The position numbers were made by a program, and so were the translations under genes. Positions 1-8,641 of a stretch of 64,000 nt of DNA are shown here, piece by piece. The notes under the pieces were generated by a model. It did not search any database, was not told the DNA's origin, and saw only the letters and a list, made by a program, of their open reading frames with translations. Positions within the stretch are counted from its first letter, which is position 1; each line of letters begins with the position of its first letter. This DNA is from Limisphaerales bacterium (GTDB taxonomy: Bacteria > Verrucomicrobiota > Verrucomicrobiia > Limisphaerales > UBA1096): NCBI GenBank assembly GCA_004213515.1, contig SHAK01000003.1, positions 1 through 64,000 on the forward strand, in the 5' to 3' direction.

Positions 1-1
1 T

Positions 2-274
2 CCGGTTATTGGTGCCAACTCGATGGATTCAACAATGGTTGATCTTTCAGCAATTCCAGCAGCATCTGCTTGGGATGAAGTGGTCTTAATGGGGGAACAG
101 GGTGATTTAGAAATTACTCCTCACGATTTAGCAGGGTGGAAGGGCACTGTATCTTATGAGATTATTACTGCTTGGCGGAGTCGTTTACCTAGAATATTTA
201 TTAAAAATAAAGAGGATCGATCCAAAGCTTTGGAACAGGGGCAGGTGAAAACTTCAGAAATCCCAATTTCATGA
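2..274 (+). CDS. alr: alanine racemase, C-terminal fragment
   Basis: The reading frame is open from base 2 and ends at TGA 272-274, so the 5' part lies outside the window. The visible 90 or so residues match the C-terminal beta domain of PLP-dependent alanine racemase, which interconverts L- and D-alanine for peptidoglycan. The cues are a segment reading VIGANSMDSTMVDL (family form: G-R-x-S-M-D-x-x-x-V-D), then DEVVLMG, then GTVSYEIIT and RLPRIF near the end. The Met-Asp of the SMDS motif lies at the active site in the family. The catalytic lysine and tyrosine would be upstream and cannot be checked. The ATG at 23 is internal, not a start. The identification rests on the C-terminal motifs only but is a good match. 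Confidence 0.85.
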   Translation, partial: PVIGANSMDSTMVDLSAIPAASAWDEVVLMGEQGDLEITPHDLAGWKGTVSYEIITAWRSRLPRIFIKNKEDRSKALEQGQVKTSEIPIS

Positions 275-323
275 TATATTTTTTTTTTGAGCATTTAACC
301 CAATAGTACCTACTGGTTCTTAG

Positions 324-355
324 TTGACACCTCTTTTCTGGAAGCGCAAAATAAT
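324..355 (+). promoter_or_regulatory. predicted sigma70-type promoter
   Basis: A perfect TTGACA lies at 324-329. Seventeen bases downstream is CAAAAT (347-352), and AATAAT (350-355) overlaps it with a 20-base spacer. It precedes the prepilin-like gene starting at 391. Seen by eye only; the -10 element is imperfect. Confidence 0.4.
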
Positions 356-390
356 CTCTGGTTTTTTTGTTTAAGGGAAAAAAATTGTCC

Positions 391-1302
391 ATGAAAACAT
401 CTCGTAACATAAAAGGTTTCACTTTAATCGAATTACTAGTAGTTATTGCTATAATTGCGATCCTTGCAGGCATGCTTCTTCCGGCCTTAGCAAAAGCAAA
501 GACAAAGGCTCACGGTATCGCTTGTATGAACAATACCAATCAAATGATTAAAGCTTTCCACCTTTATGCCGGAGACGAAGATGACTACATTCCGCCAAAT
601 CATGATGATGGAAACAGTCAGCCTTTTAGGAATTGGTGCAGTGGTCAGGCTGGAAATCCACAACTAGCTAGGTTTATGGTGTCTGGTCCTTCGCCCAGTG
701 ATATAGCTAATTACAAAGAAGTTAGTAGATACAAGCCTTGGCAGTTTAATCGTATTGCACCTTATCTTGCTGGGAATGTAAGCGTATGGCGCTGTCCTGC
801 TGATCCAAGTAAGTATACCGTCAAAGAAGGTGGCGTGACTAAAAAAAATATCCAACGTTATCGCAGTATTTCAATGAGTCAGGCGGTGGGTACATTTCCG
901 CATAGTAACAAAGGAAAATTGGCTGTGCACGGTCCTTGGCTAGATGGTGCCCATGGACATACACGTGGAAAGCGTTGGTACACTTATCCAAAGATGAGTA
1001 GTTTTAATTCACCAGGTGCAGCAGGAACATATATGTTGGTAGATGAAAACCATCAGAGTATCAACGATGCAGGGTTTGCTACACTTGGTCCGGGAGCTCC
1101 TAATTTTCGAATGATTGATTGGCCTGCTACTTACCATAATAATGCTGCAGGATTTGCATTTGCAGATGGGCATTCGGAGATTAGAAAGTGGCAGTGGTCT
1201 GGAACTAATCTTCAAACACCAGGAGCAGCTATTATAGGCGGGGTTCGTAGCCCTGATATTGAGTGGATGCAGCAACGTACATCTGCATTGATAGGTAACT
1301 AA
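391..1302 (+). CDS. prepilin-like protein with H-X9-DG domain (paralogue 1)
   Basis: This 303-residue protein starts with a type IV/type II prepilin leader: a short basic head, then [25 protein letters not shown] with the Glu at +5. A prepilin peptidase would cut after Gly and the following helix anchors it in the inner membrane. The C-terminal part carries the signature His-X9-Asp-Gly ([14 protein letters not shown]), typical of a very large family in Planctomycetes and Verrucomicrobia whose exact role is unknown. I prefer the ATG at 391; the TTG at 367 only adds residues before the leader, and an AAGGG lies about 12 bases before 391. It has its own promoter-like sequence and terminator. The mid-region RYRSISMSQ and the end DIEWMQQR are shared with paralogue 3. 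The extracellular domain's function is unknown; it may be a pseudopilin-like surface or secretion component. Confidence 0.9.
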   Translation: MKTSRNIKGFTLIELLVVIAIIAILAGMLLPALAKAKTKAHGIACMNNTNQMIKAFHLYAGDEDDYIPPNHDDGNSQPFRNWCSGQAGNPQLARFMVSGPSPSDIANYKEVSRYKPWQFNRIAPYLAGNVSVWRCPADPSKYTVKEGGVTKKNIQRYRSISMSQAVGTFPHSNKGKLAVHGPWLDGAHGHTRGKRWYTYPKMSSFNSPGAAGTYMLVDENHQSINDAGFATLGPGAPNFRMIDWPATYHNNAAGFAFADGHSEIRKWQWSGTNLQTPGAAIIGGVRSPDIEWMQQRTSALIGN

Positions 1303-1325
1303 GATTTGAAAAACTTTATAGATTG

Positions 1326-1356
1326 GCGACCTTTTTAGTAAGGGTCGCTTTTTTTT
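1326..1356 (+). terminator. rho-independent terminator
   Basis: The inverted repeat GCGACC (1326-1331) / GGTCGC (1343-1348) is followed by a run of eight T. It lies 24 bases after the stop of the first prepilin-like gene. Confidence 0.85.
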
Positions 1357-1381
1357 AACTAAATATGTCTATTTTTGACCA

Positions 1382-1410
1382 TTGACGATTTAGTTCTTGG
1401 AGCTTATTTT
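1382..1410 (+). promoter_or_regulatory. predicted sigma70-type promoter
   Basis: TTGACG at 1382-1387 is followed after exactly 17 bases by TATTTT at 1405-1410. This fits a promoter for the prepilin-like gene at 1456, just downstream of the preceding terminator. Judged by eye only. Confidence 0.4.
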
Positions 1411-1455
1411 GTCCGCCCTCTTTTTTTAGAGAACAGTTACTACCTAGCCAATTAT

Positions 1456-2280
1456 ATGAAAAACCGAAGTTCTGGATTTACATTAATAGAATTGCTCGTG
1501 GTAATTGCTATTATTGCTATTTTGGCAGGAATGCTATTGCCTGCACTTGCTAGATCCAAGGGGATGGCGACTGGGGCTGCATGTCAAAGCAATCAAAAGC
1601 AACTTGCTCTTGCTTGGACTATGTATGCTGGAGATAACGACGATAGGATTTGTGGGGGATCAACATACGGCCGTGGAGATTGGTGGTATGGGCCAAAAAC
1701 AATACCAAGAGAAAGGCTTCAACAGATGGGTAAGCTCTCGGCCAGAGATCGGGAGATTGAATCTGAGAAGGTAGGTATAAGACAGGGGCTATTATTTCCG
1801 TTTACTACTTCGGAGGGAATTTACCATTGTGCTGGAGATAAACGTCTTTCTTCAGCTTCGCCCACTTTAACATTTGTTAGTTATTCAGGAGCTGGCGGAA
1901 TGAATGGTGAGCAGTCCGGATTATCTGTTAAATCCATGTCTGCCATCGTTAACCCATCTGATAAATATGTCTACGTTGAAGAATCTGACCCTCGTCAGTA
2001 CAACATGGGATCGTGGATTATTAGCATGGGAGCAGGTAGTAATTGGATTGATCCTGTTGCCCCTTGGCACAATGATTACAGCACACTCAGTTGGGCTGAT
2101 GGTCACGCGACCACAAAAAAATGGTTATCGGAGAACACTAAGAAAGCCGCTAGAAATACGGTTGGTACTCCGTCTAGACCCGGGACTTTTAGTTTTGGTT
2201 TCTACGATAAGGATAATAGAGACATAATGTATATGAAAGAGCACTATGCGACTAATCGTAAGAGTGGTAATGCGTTATAA
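1456..2280 (+). CDS. prepilin-like protein with H-X9-DG domain (paralogue 2)
   Basis: A 274-residue protein with leader [14 protein letters not shown], an N-terminal hydrophobic helix and a C-terminal [14 protein letters not shown], which fits His-X9-Asp-Gly. The start is set at the ATG at 1456, because the open frame extends upstream to a TTG at 1377-ish only with non-leader residues and runs over the promoter-like sequence. The extracellular domain diverges clearly from the two flanking paralogues: it lacks the SISMSQ block and carries a distinct middle and a Tyr/Trp/Lys-rich C-terminal tail after the DG motif. Eighteen bases separate its stop from the next paralogue, so the two are probably co-transcribed. 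Function unknown; exported and inner-membrane anchored after prepilin peptidase cleavage is the expectation for the family. Confidence 0.9.
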   Translation: MKNRSSGFTLIELLVVIAIIAILAGMLLPALARSKGMATGAACQSNQKQLALAWTMYAGDNDDRICGGSTYGRGDWWYGPKTIPRERLQQMGKLSARDREIESEKVGIRQGLLFPFTTSEGIYHCAGDKRLSSASPTLTFVSYSGAGGMNGEQSGLSVKSMSAIVNPSDKYVYVEESDPRQYNMGSWIISMGAGSNWIDPVAPWHNDYSTLSWADGHATTKKWLSENTKKAARNTVGTPSRPGTFSFGFYDKDNRDIMYMKEHYATNRKSGNAL

Positions 2281-2298
2281 TAAATTTAATCTAAAGAT

Positions 2299-3123
2299 AT
2301 GAAAAATCGAAAATTAGGATTCACATTAATAGAGTTGCTGGTGGTCATTGCCATTATAGCTATTTTAGCAGGAATGCTTTTACCAGCACTGGCTAAAGCT
2401 AAAGCTAAGGCAACAGGAATTAGTTGTATGAGTAACAGCAAGCAGGTTGCTTTGGCATGGTTAATGTACGCTGGAGATAATGATGGATATCTGGCTGGTT
2501 CTTTGGGTGATAGACAAGGTAGAATATGGGTTCCTGGTAACTTAAATTTTAGTGGAGGTAATAGAGATAACACTAATAAACTTAATCTTTTGCGAGGTCT
2601 ATTAGGAAAATATTTGCAAGCCGCAGAAGTGTTTAAGTGTCCAGCTGACATGAGTGTGGTCAAAATAGGTAGACAGACTATTCAGCGAGTTAGGAGTATT
2701 TCAATGAGTCAGTCATTTGGCCCAAACCCGCGAGAAGGAGGAGGAGCGGGTCAGTGGTTACCATTTAGTTCATATCGAACCTACGCTAAAGAAGGAGATA
2801 TGGGGATTCCAGGTCCATCGAACCTTTTTGTTTTTGTGGATGAACATCCAAACAGTATTAACGATGCTGCTTTTGCTGTGAAGTGTGATTCTCGAGGTGC
2901 GGGAGCCCGCATGATCGACTATCCTGCGAGTTACCATAATGGAGCTGCTGGTTTTGCCTTCGGTGATGGGCACGCAGAGATTAAAAAATGGCAAGATCCT
3001 CGAACAATCAAACCTGTAGACTTTAATGGTGGAGGTGTTCCTGGGGGACTTAATGTTGCTCATCCTAACAGTTTGGACATTGCCTGGATGCAGGAAAGAG
3101 CTTCGGCTCCTCTTAGACGTTAA
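2299..3123 (+). CDS. prepilin-like protein with H-X9-DG domain (paralogue 3)
   Basis: A 274-residue protein with leader [14 protein letters not shown], the hydrophobic helix ending [13 protein letters not shown], and the C-terminal signature [14 protein letters not shown]. It is clearly closest to paralogue 1: both contain an IQR-x-RSISMSQ block in the middle, a VDEH/VDENH-x-SIND segment, an [20 protein letters not shown] segment and a W-M-Q-x-R near the end. This supports recent duplication with the more divergent paralogue 2 between them. The ATG at 2299 directly precedes the leader. A strong terminator follows at 3149. Confidence 0.9.
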   Translation: MKNRKLGFTLIELLVVIAIIAILAGMLLPALAKAKAKATGISCMSNSKQVALAWLMYAGDNDGYLAGSLGDRQGRIWVPGNLNFSGGNRDNTNKLNLLRGLLGKYLQAAEVFKCPADMSVVKIGRQTIQRVRSISMSQSFGPNPREGGGAGQWLPFSSYRTYAKEGDMGIPGPSNLFVFVDEHPNSINDAAFAVKCDSRGAGARMIDYPASYHNGAAGFAFGDGHAEIKKWQDPRTIKPVDFNGGGVPGGLNVAHPNSLDIAWMQERASAPLRR

Positions 3124-3148
3124 AAAAATTTAATATAGAATATTATCA

Positions 3149-3176
3149 AACGGTCCCAACAGGGGCCGTTTTTTTT
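3149..3176 (+). terminator. rho-independent terminator
   Basis: AACGGTCCC (3149-3157) pairs with GGGGCCGTT (3162-3170), with one G-U pair and a 4-base loop, followed by eight T. It ends the prepilin-like gene cluster. Confidence 0.85.
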
Positions 3177-3187
3177 ATAATTTTTTT

Positions 3188-4654
3188 TTAAGAGATAAGA
3201 GGATAGATGGGAGCTGCTGGGACAACTCCTGTAAGGCGTTGATCTAGTCCTCCGTAATGGTAGGAAAGCTTTTCGTGATCCAATCCCATGAGATGTAGTA
3301 TTGTAGCGTGTAAATCTCGAATATGGTGCCGGTTTACGACTGCTTCGTGACCGAGTTCATCGGTTTCCCCGTAATCGGTTCCGGCATTTACACCACCTCC
3401 AGCCATCCAGTAGGTAAAACCCTTTGGATTGTGGTCGCGTCCTCCATTCTTGCCTTGAAATACTGGCTGTCGGCCGAATTCACCTCCCCAAATGATTAAA
3501 GTTTCATCGAGAAGTCCTCGCTGTTCAAGATCTGCAAGAAGTCCTGAGATTGGTCGGTCTATTTCTGGGCAGTGAATTTTTAAATTTTCATCTACTCCAT
3601 TGTGAGCATCCCAGTTTTGTTGTTGATGTCCTCCTCCAGAGTAAAGTTGCACAAATCGTACGCCGCGTTCTACAAGTCGTCTTGCGACAAGGCATTGACG
3701 TCCGAAGTGGGATGGGGAAATTGCAATTGAGTGATTTGATTTCTTATCGAATAATCCATACATCTCCTGTGTTTTTTCCGATTCATTGGAAATATCCAGT
3801 GCTTCAGGAGCAGTCGATTGGAGCTGGTATGCAAGGTCGTAACTGGCGATGCGTGCAACCAATTCACTATAGCCTTTGCGGTTATTAAGGTGCATGCCAT
3901 TTAGTGCGTTAATCGCATCGATACGTTCTCCTTGCATTTTGTGAGTACGCACAGTTCTAGATGCTAGGTCTAAAATAGGGCTGCCGGAAGAGCGTAATAC
4001 AGTTCCTTGGTATGCAGCTGGCATATAACCACTTGTCCAATTTGCTGCACCAGGAATTGGCCCTCCTCGAGGATCGAGCATCACAACGAATGATGGCAAA
4101 TTTTTGTTTGTAGAACCCAACCCATGTGCAATCCATGCTCCGAGTGCTGGATGTCCTTGAAGTACCCGGCCAGAGTTCATTTGAATATTTGCTGATCCGT
4201 GTGCAAATGAATCCATGTAAAGCGACTTAATTACCGCCATCTTATCCATGTGTTGAGATAGATAAGGAAAGGCTTCAGAGCACCAAAGCCCAGATTGTCC
4301 GCGGCGTTTAAATTTGCGGACAGGGCCAAGTATTTTTTCTTTTCGAATGCTTCGCCGTCGCATTTCTATTTCTATTGTCTTGCCGTGATTTTTGGCCAGT
4401 TCAGGCTTGTAGTCGAACAAGTCCATCTGACTAGGCCCCCCATACATGTAAAGATAGATGCAGGCTTTGGCTTTAGTTGGAAAGTGGGGATTACGTGGCT
4501 TGAGTGGATTGGTGTAGTTAGTAAGTGCTGATGCCGGCGAGGCAAAAACTTTGTTACCGGAAAATATGCCACTCAAGGACACCCCAGCCATTGCAGTTCC
4601 AAATTGCTGTAAGAACTCTCTTCTGCTGAATTGTTGTATGAGATTCGAATCCAT
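3188..4654 (-). CDS. DUF1501 family protein, Tat-exported
   Basis: A 488-residue protein with a twin-arginine signal (SRREFLQ, Arg11-Arg12, followed by a hydrophobic stretch to about residue 38). The body matches DUF1501, a sulfatase/alkaline-phosphatase-fold family that is expanded in Planctomycetes and Verrucomicrobia. The cues are GGPSQMDLFDYKP near residue 75, HGSANIQMNSGR, GGEFGRQPVFQGK, GRDHNP and a C-terminal LHLMGLDHEKL. The substrate is unknown. It lies 68 bases downstream of a PSD1/DUF1549/DUF1553 protein on the same strand; these two families are commonly paired in this phylum, which suggests a joint periplasmic function. The ATG at 4654 directly precedes the Tat signal. Confidence 0.9.
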   Translation of the reverse strand: MDSNLIQQFSRREFLQQFGTAMAGVSLSGIFSGNKVFASPASALTNYTNPLKPRNPHFPTKAKACIYLYMYGGPSQMDLFDYKPELAKNHGKTIEIEMRRRSIRKEKILGPVRKFKRRGQSGLWCSEAFPYLSQHMDKMAVIKSLYMDSFAHGSANIQMNSGRVLQGHPALGAWIAHGLGSTNKNLPSFVVMLDPRGGPIPGAANWTSGYMPAAYQGTVLRSSGSPILDLASRTVRTHKMQGERIDAINALNGMHLNNRKGYSELVARIASYDLAYQLQSTAPEALDISNESEKTQEMYGLFDKKSNHSIAISPSHFGRQCLVARRLVERGVRFVQLYSGGGHQQQNWDAHNGVDENLKIHCPEIDRPISGLLADLEQRGLLDETLIIWGGEFGRQPVFQGKNGGRDHNPKGFTYWMAGGGVNAGTDYGETDELGHEAVVNRHHIRDLHATILHLMGLDHEKLSYHYGGLDQRLTGVVPAAPIYPLIS

Positions 4655-4722
4655 TATAATTACTGGTTAAGACAAAATATGTTAAACTTGAAATCCGGTC
4701 AACGAGGCTAGTTATTTGAGAT

Positions 4723-7704
4723 TTAGTCTATGTATATAAATTCACTAATATTAAATATTACAGTACAAAGATCTTTTACAGCTCGGCGCTCAGCCAGGTC
4801 GATTGGAGATTGATTGTGGAGTTTCTCGTATGTTGAATCGATTGGTTTGATTTGATCTACAAGCATATTACGGCTTGGAAGTTGAAGTCTTAACATATCG
4901 GTAAAGACAGCACCTCCCCAAGCGCGAATTCCAAAGTAACCTTTGCCTTCTATCGGGTCATCATCTTTGAAACTAAGCACAATTTGTTTGTTTTCTCCTG
5001 TCCATAGAATTAATTGCCCATTAATTAGTTCCACATCAAATTTAAGCCAGCCAATAAGGTTTTGTAGCTCTCGTTTAGCCAGAATTTTTGTTTCCTCGTT
5101 ATGTCGTAAGAATTTGATCTCTCTTTTTAAGGTGTCAAAATGGATTTCGTAGCCCCGATCTTCAGTGCCTTTAGCTGAGGATCGTAAAAGAATTCCAGCA
5201 TGTTCAACATTTTGATCAAATTTAATTTTTCCACTTAACTTAAAGTCGGTGTATTTTTTTGTGGTCATTAATGCAAATGGTCCACGTCCGGGAACAACAT
5301 TCATAATACCTTCGTATCCACCACCCCATTTGCCAGCGTAGGATTTCCAATTGTTGTCGGGGGGGATGAAAAATTTTTCAGGTGGCAATAGGTTGCGAAA
5401 ACCTTTTTCGATCGACCCGGGAACGTCTGGAGTAAATATCAACTGATGCTTTAAAGCTTTATGTTGAATTGTTTGATTTTTGAGATAGTTGATTCCGAAA
5501 TCGATTTCGGTAGGCAGAGCGTTCCGCGATAGTGTTTGGCGGAATAAGGCATTGATGAGCTTTTTCTTATCAGATATTGAATGAGTGCTCAGGAGTTTTT
5601 TTGTAAGCTTTTCGGCTTCATTGGATACAAAGCTACTATTTATCAATGTAAGGGCCTGAGGGGCAACAGTAGTAACCGTCCGTGCGCCAATTGATCCTTC
5701 TGTCCCGCTGTAATCGAAAACTTCAAGGAAAGGAACCATCATCGTACGCTTAACAAATGAGTAAACGCTACGGCGAGACTCCTCGTCAGTTTTAGAGTAG
5801 CCCCATCCTCGTCCAGGTTTGGATGCTCCAGCGATGACCTCACCGCTAAAGTCAGGAAAAAAGCCCCTTCCACCCATTTTAGTGTTGAGGGATCCACTGG
5901 TTTTCAAAATGGCGTCACGAATTGCCTCTGCCTCAAGTCGACGAAGATTTTGACGCCAAAAAAGTTTATTATCGGGATCGGTATTTTGATTATCAGGGTT
6001 TTGCCATGAAGTGCGGCGATAGACCTCACTGGACATGATGACTCTGTGCATGTGTTTTATCGACCAGCCATTATTAATGAATTCTGCAGCAAGCCAGTTC
6101 AAAAGGGCCTCGTTTGAACAGAGCATTCCAGCTTTACCGAAGTCGTTAGGTGTAGCAACCAGACCGCGTCCAAAGTGGAATTGCCAGATTCGATTAATCA
6201 TTACTCGTGATGTAAGCGGATGCTGTGAATTGGTTATCCATTTGGCTAATGCAAGCCGTCGACCCGTGGTAAATGGATTTGAAGATTTTGGTATTTTTGG
6301 TTTACTACTAGCTAATATCTTTAGAAATTCTGGTTCTACTTTTTTACTCGGACGCCCAGCGTTACCGCGGATAAGTAGGTGAGTATCTTTTGCAATTGGA
6401 CCATGTTCGCGGACGGTCATAGCAAACTCGTGACCGTCCCATGGTGGTTTGGCATTTTTTTGTTTATTTTTTTTGTTCTTCCAATTGAAAACCTCCAAGG
6501 GAGATATAAGTGGCGAGTAGGTAGCTGAGTCCCATTCATACTTCGGCTTATCGTAGTATCTAACATTACGAAAGAAAGATAGCATCTGATAATAGTCCTG
6601 TTGTGAAATGGGATCAAACATATGATCATGGCAGCGTGCACAGCCTACTGTCAGTCCCATGAAAGTTTCAGATGTTGTCTTGACGATGTCATCTAACCCA
6701 TCAAATTCAGCTAGTCGCTTATCATCTGGTTCGTCATCCCATACACCAAGTCGATAAAAGCCAGTAGCAATTAGGCTGTCGTTGTCTACATCCGGTAATT
6801 CATCTCCAGCAATTTGTTCAAGTACAAATCGGTTGTAAGGCTTATCTTGATTAAATGCACGAATGACATAGTCGCGATATTTCCAGACTAGAGGCTTTTC
6901 ATCATCACGCTCGTAACCGTTAGTTTGTGCAAAACGAACCACATCTAGCCAATGTCGCCCCCATCGTTCTCCGTATTGTGGCAAGCCAAGTAAGTGCTCA
7001 ATTAATTTGGGCCATGCGTCTGGAGAATTATCATTAATGAATTTTTCTACCTCATCAAAGCTGGGTGGTAGTCCGATCAAGTCGAAGTAGGCTCGTCGGA
7101 TCAGTGTGGATTTTTTTGCTATATTATTTGGTTTGATGTGTTTTGCATCGAGTTCAGTATTAATTAATTGATCAATCGGAGATTGATTGTTTTTTTGGTT
7201 CAATTTTGGAGGCTTAATTGGCTGAAAAGCCCAGTATTTAAGGTCTTTATCAGTTATTGAGAAACCATTTTCTGATTTGGTTAGGTTAGCAATTTTGCTG
7301 GGATTTGGCCAAGGCGCTCCGAGTCGGATCCATTTCTCAAGATTGGCAATATCTTGTTTTCCTAGTTTCTTTTTTGGAGGCATCTGCAAATCGGAATTAG
7401 TGTATTTGATGGCTTCAATTAATAGGCTTCCATTTGGATTGCTGAGTTTGATCGCCCCCCCTGAGTCGCCCCCTTTAAGGATTGTATCGCGTGATGAAAG
7501 AATCAGGTTGCCCTTATGTTTTTTTTCATTATGGCACTCCAAACAGTTGTTTGAGAATAGGGGCCGGATTTTATTCTCAAAAAACTGAATGCTCTCGGGA
7601 CTGAAGGTCGTTGGTTCAGCTTGAACAAGCGGTAAAATTACCTGTGCAAGACTACTAATTAAGACACATGCAGTTATATGAAGTCGCTTTCTTAGCACTT
7701 TCAA
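4723..7704 (-). CDS. PSD1 cytochrome-like/DUF1549/DUF1553 protein with inserted lectin-like domain
   Basis: A 993-residue exported protein. The start is TTG (a stop lies three codons upstream and no ATG fits), followed by a signal peptide to about residue 30. Order: a PSD1-type c-heme motif CLECH (54-58); DUF1549 (about 170-380) containing [11 protein letters not shown] and a second motif CARCH (355-359); DUF1553 from about 475 (PLTSRVMINRIWQFHFGRG, LRRLEAEAIRD); and the usual end FNISEFIYID. Between about residues 755 and 945, just before that end, there is an additional beta-rich segment (WKSYAGKWGGGYEG, HAGILLRSS, GYEIHFDTLK, GYFGIRAWGG) that looks like a DUF1080/concanavalin-like domain. 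This gives a natural guess of carbohydrate binding. It is upstream of, and probably co-transcribed with, the DUF1501 gene. Enzymatic activity is unproven for this family. Confidence 0.9.
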   Translation of the reverse strand: MKVLRKRLHITACVLISSLAQVILPLVQAEPTTFSPESIQFFENKIRPLFSNNCLECHNEKKHKGNLILSSRDTILKGGDSGGAIKLSNPNGSLLIEAIKYTNSDLQMPPKKKLGKQDIANLEKWIRLGAPWPNPSKIANLTKSENGFSITDKDLKYWAFQPIKPPKLNQKNNQSPIDQLINTELDAKHIKPNNIAKKSTLIRRAYFDLIGLPPSFDEVEKFINDNSPDAWPKLIEHLLGLPQYGERWGRHWLDVVRFAQTNGYERDDEKPLVWKYRDYVIRAFNQDKPYNRFVLEQIAGDELPDVDNDSLIATGFYRLGVWDDEPDDKRLAEFDGLDDIVKTTSETFMGLTVGCARCHDHMFDPISQQDYYQMLSFFRNVRYYDKPKYEWDSATYSPLISPLEVFNWKNKKNKQKNAKPPWDGHEFAMTVREHGPIAKDTHLLIRGNAGRPSKKVEPEFLKILASSKPKIPKSSNPFTTGRRLALAKWITNSQHPLTSRVMINRIWQFHFGRGLVATPNDFGKAGMLCSNEALLNWLAAEFINNGWSIKHMHRVIMSSEVYRRTSWQNPDNQNTDPDNKLFWRQNLRRLEAEAIRDAILKTSGSLNTKMGGRGFFPDFSGEVIAGASKPGRGWGYSKTDEESRRSVYSFVKRTMMVPFLEVFDYSGTEGSIGARTVTTVAPQALTLINSSFVSNEAEKLTKKLLSTHSISDKKKLINALFRQTLSRNALPTEIDFGINYLKNQTIQHKALKHQLIFTPDVPGSIEKGFRNLLPPEKFFIPPDNNWKSYAGKWGGGYEGIMNVVPGRGPFALMTTKKYTDFKLSGKIKFDQNVEHAGILLRSSAKGTEDRGYEIHFDTLKREIKFLRHNEETKILAKRELQNLIGWLKFDVELINGQLILWTGENKQIVLSFKDDDPIEGKGYFGIRAWGGAVFTDMLRLQLPSRNMLVDQIKPIDSTYEKLHNQSPIDLAERRAVKDLCTVIFNISEFIYID

Positions 7705-7782
7705 AATGGATCAATTTATACACACAAACTAAGTGATGAAATTCAATTTGGCTAGCGAAATAGGGGAGTGAATTTGATTGAA

Positions 7783-8343
7783 TTAGTTCCAAGAAAGATC
7801 GTCAGGGCCGTTAGCAAGAAGTCTTTGTTGCCAATCCATTTGACGCAGCAAGTTGCGCCAGTCGGATTGATTTGATTTGTTGAAAATCAGTTCAGTGCTA
7901 GCCGGATGAATGAGCCAAGATTTTCTTGCAAGCTCACTTTCGATTTGGCCAGCCCCCCAACCAGAATATCCAGTAAAAACTCCAATTTTTTGGTCTGGAT
8001 TTACCGAGTTCTCGAGGTCATTTAAATCATTTAGATCCTGCATCAGTGATAGGTTATTAAGTACGTTTCCTTGGAACATGAATGCATCACTGTGGAGAAT
8101 ATGTACTGACTGTTCATCAACAGGCCCTCCATTGCGGACAAACTGACGCTTAACATCTGGAGGAAGGTTAAATGGTAATACCTCACCAACGCAATTTTCA
8201 GTTGGTTGGTTAAGTACTAAACCAAATGCGCCCTCTGGAGAGTGCTGGCAAATGAGAATAATTGAGTGATGAAAACTAGAGCCGTACATGCCTCCTGCGT
8301 CTAGCAAAAGGTGACCTTTTAAGCTTTGAAATTCATTGTTCAT
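7783..8343 (-). CDS. yqgE: YqgE/AlgH family protein (UPF0301)
   Basis: A 186-residue cytosolic protein of the family's usual length. Recognisable segments are GHLLLDAGGM near the N terminus, FHHSIILICQH, GAFGLVLNQPT, RNGGPVDEQSVHILH and FTGYSGWGAGQIESEL. The biochemical role is unknown; AlgH was named for an effect on alginate regulation in Pseudomonas. Its ATG overlaps the thiS stop as ATGA (8340-8343), so the two are translationally coupled. It is the last gene of this short unit. The pairing with thiS has no obvious functional explanation. Confidence 0.92.
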   Translation of the reverse strand: MNNEFQSLKGHLLLDAGGMYGSSFHHSIILICQHSPEGAFGLVLNQPTENCVGEVLPFNLPPDVKRQFVRNGGPVDEQSVHILHSDAFMFQGNVLNNLSLMQDLNDLNDLENSVNPDQKIGVFTGYSGWGAGQIESELARKSWLIHPASTELIFNKSNQSDWRNLLRQMDWQQRLLANGPDDLSWN

Positions 8344-8555
8344 CCTCCAGCGACAATTTTTACAATTTCCATCGAGTCTCCTTCATTAAGTTCCCGTTTT
8401 TCAAAGTCAGAAGGGGCTATAGCTTCCCCGTTAAGTTCAACAACAACGCTTCGAGGCAGCATACCTTGATTTATTAGAAACGCATGTAAAGTAAGAGGTA
8501 ATTGAACATCAATGGATTGTCCATTAGCGGTTATGCTTGGTTCACTGTTACTCAT
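8340..8555 (-). CDS. thiS: ThiS-like sulfur carrier protein
   Basis: A 71-residue ubiquitin-fold protein ending in Gly-Gly, the C terminus that is adenylated and thiocarboxylated to donate sulfur during thiazole formation. Features are a short N-terminal strand, VVVELNGEAIAPSDF, an acidic loop NEGDSMEIVKIVAGG, and a GG directly before the TGA. I take the ATG at 8555; the frame extends to 8591, but that would overlap the divergent mutY region. No thiF, thiE or thiO lies nearby. The probable partner thiG is about 36 kb away in the same window. A role in another thiocarboxylate-dependent pathway cannot be excluded. Confidence 0.85.
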   Translation of the reverse strand: MSNSEPSITANGQSIDVQLPLTLHAFLINQGMLPRSVVVELNGEAIAPSDFEKRELNEGDSMEIVKIVAGG

Positions 8556-8641
8556 CTGCGCCCGCATAATTTGTATTGTAAATGTCGTCAAGTCAACGGT
8601 GTCGCTTGGCTGGCGTGCTATGTGTAGTTAGAATAGCTGCG

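Noticed and set aside
8336-8343. GGAGG directly before the yqgE ATG as a Shine-Dalgarno
   Set aside because: It encodes the ThiS C-terminal Gly-Gly and lies at zero spacing from the ATG, too close for normal initiation.
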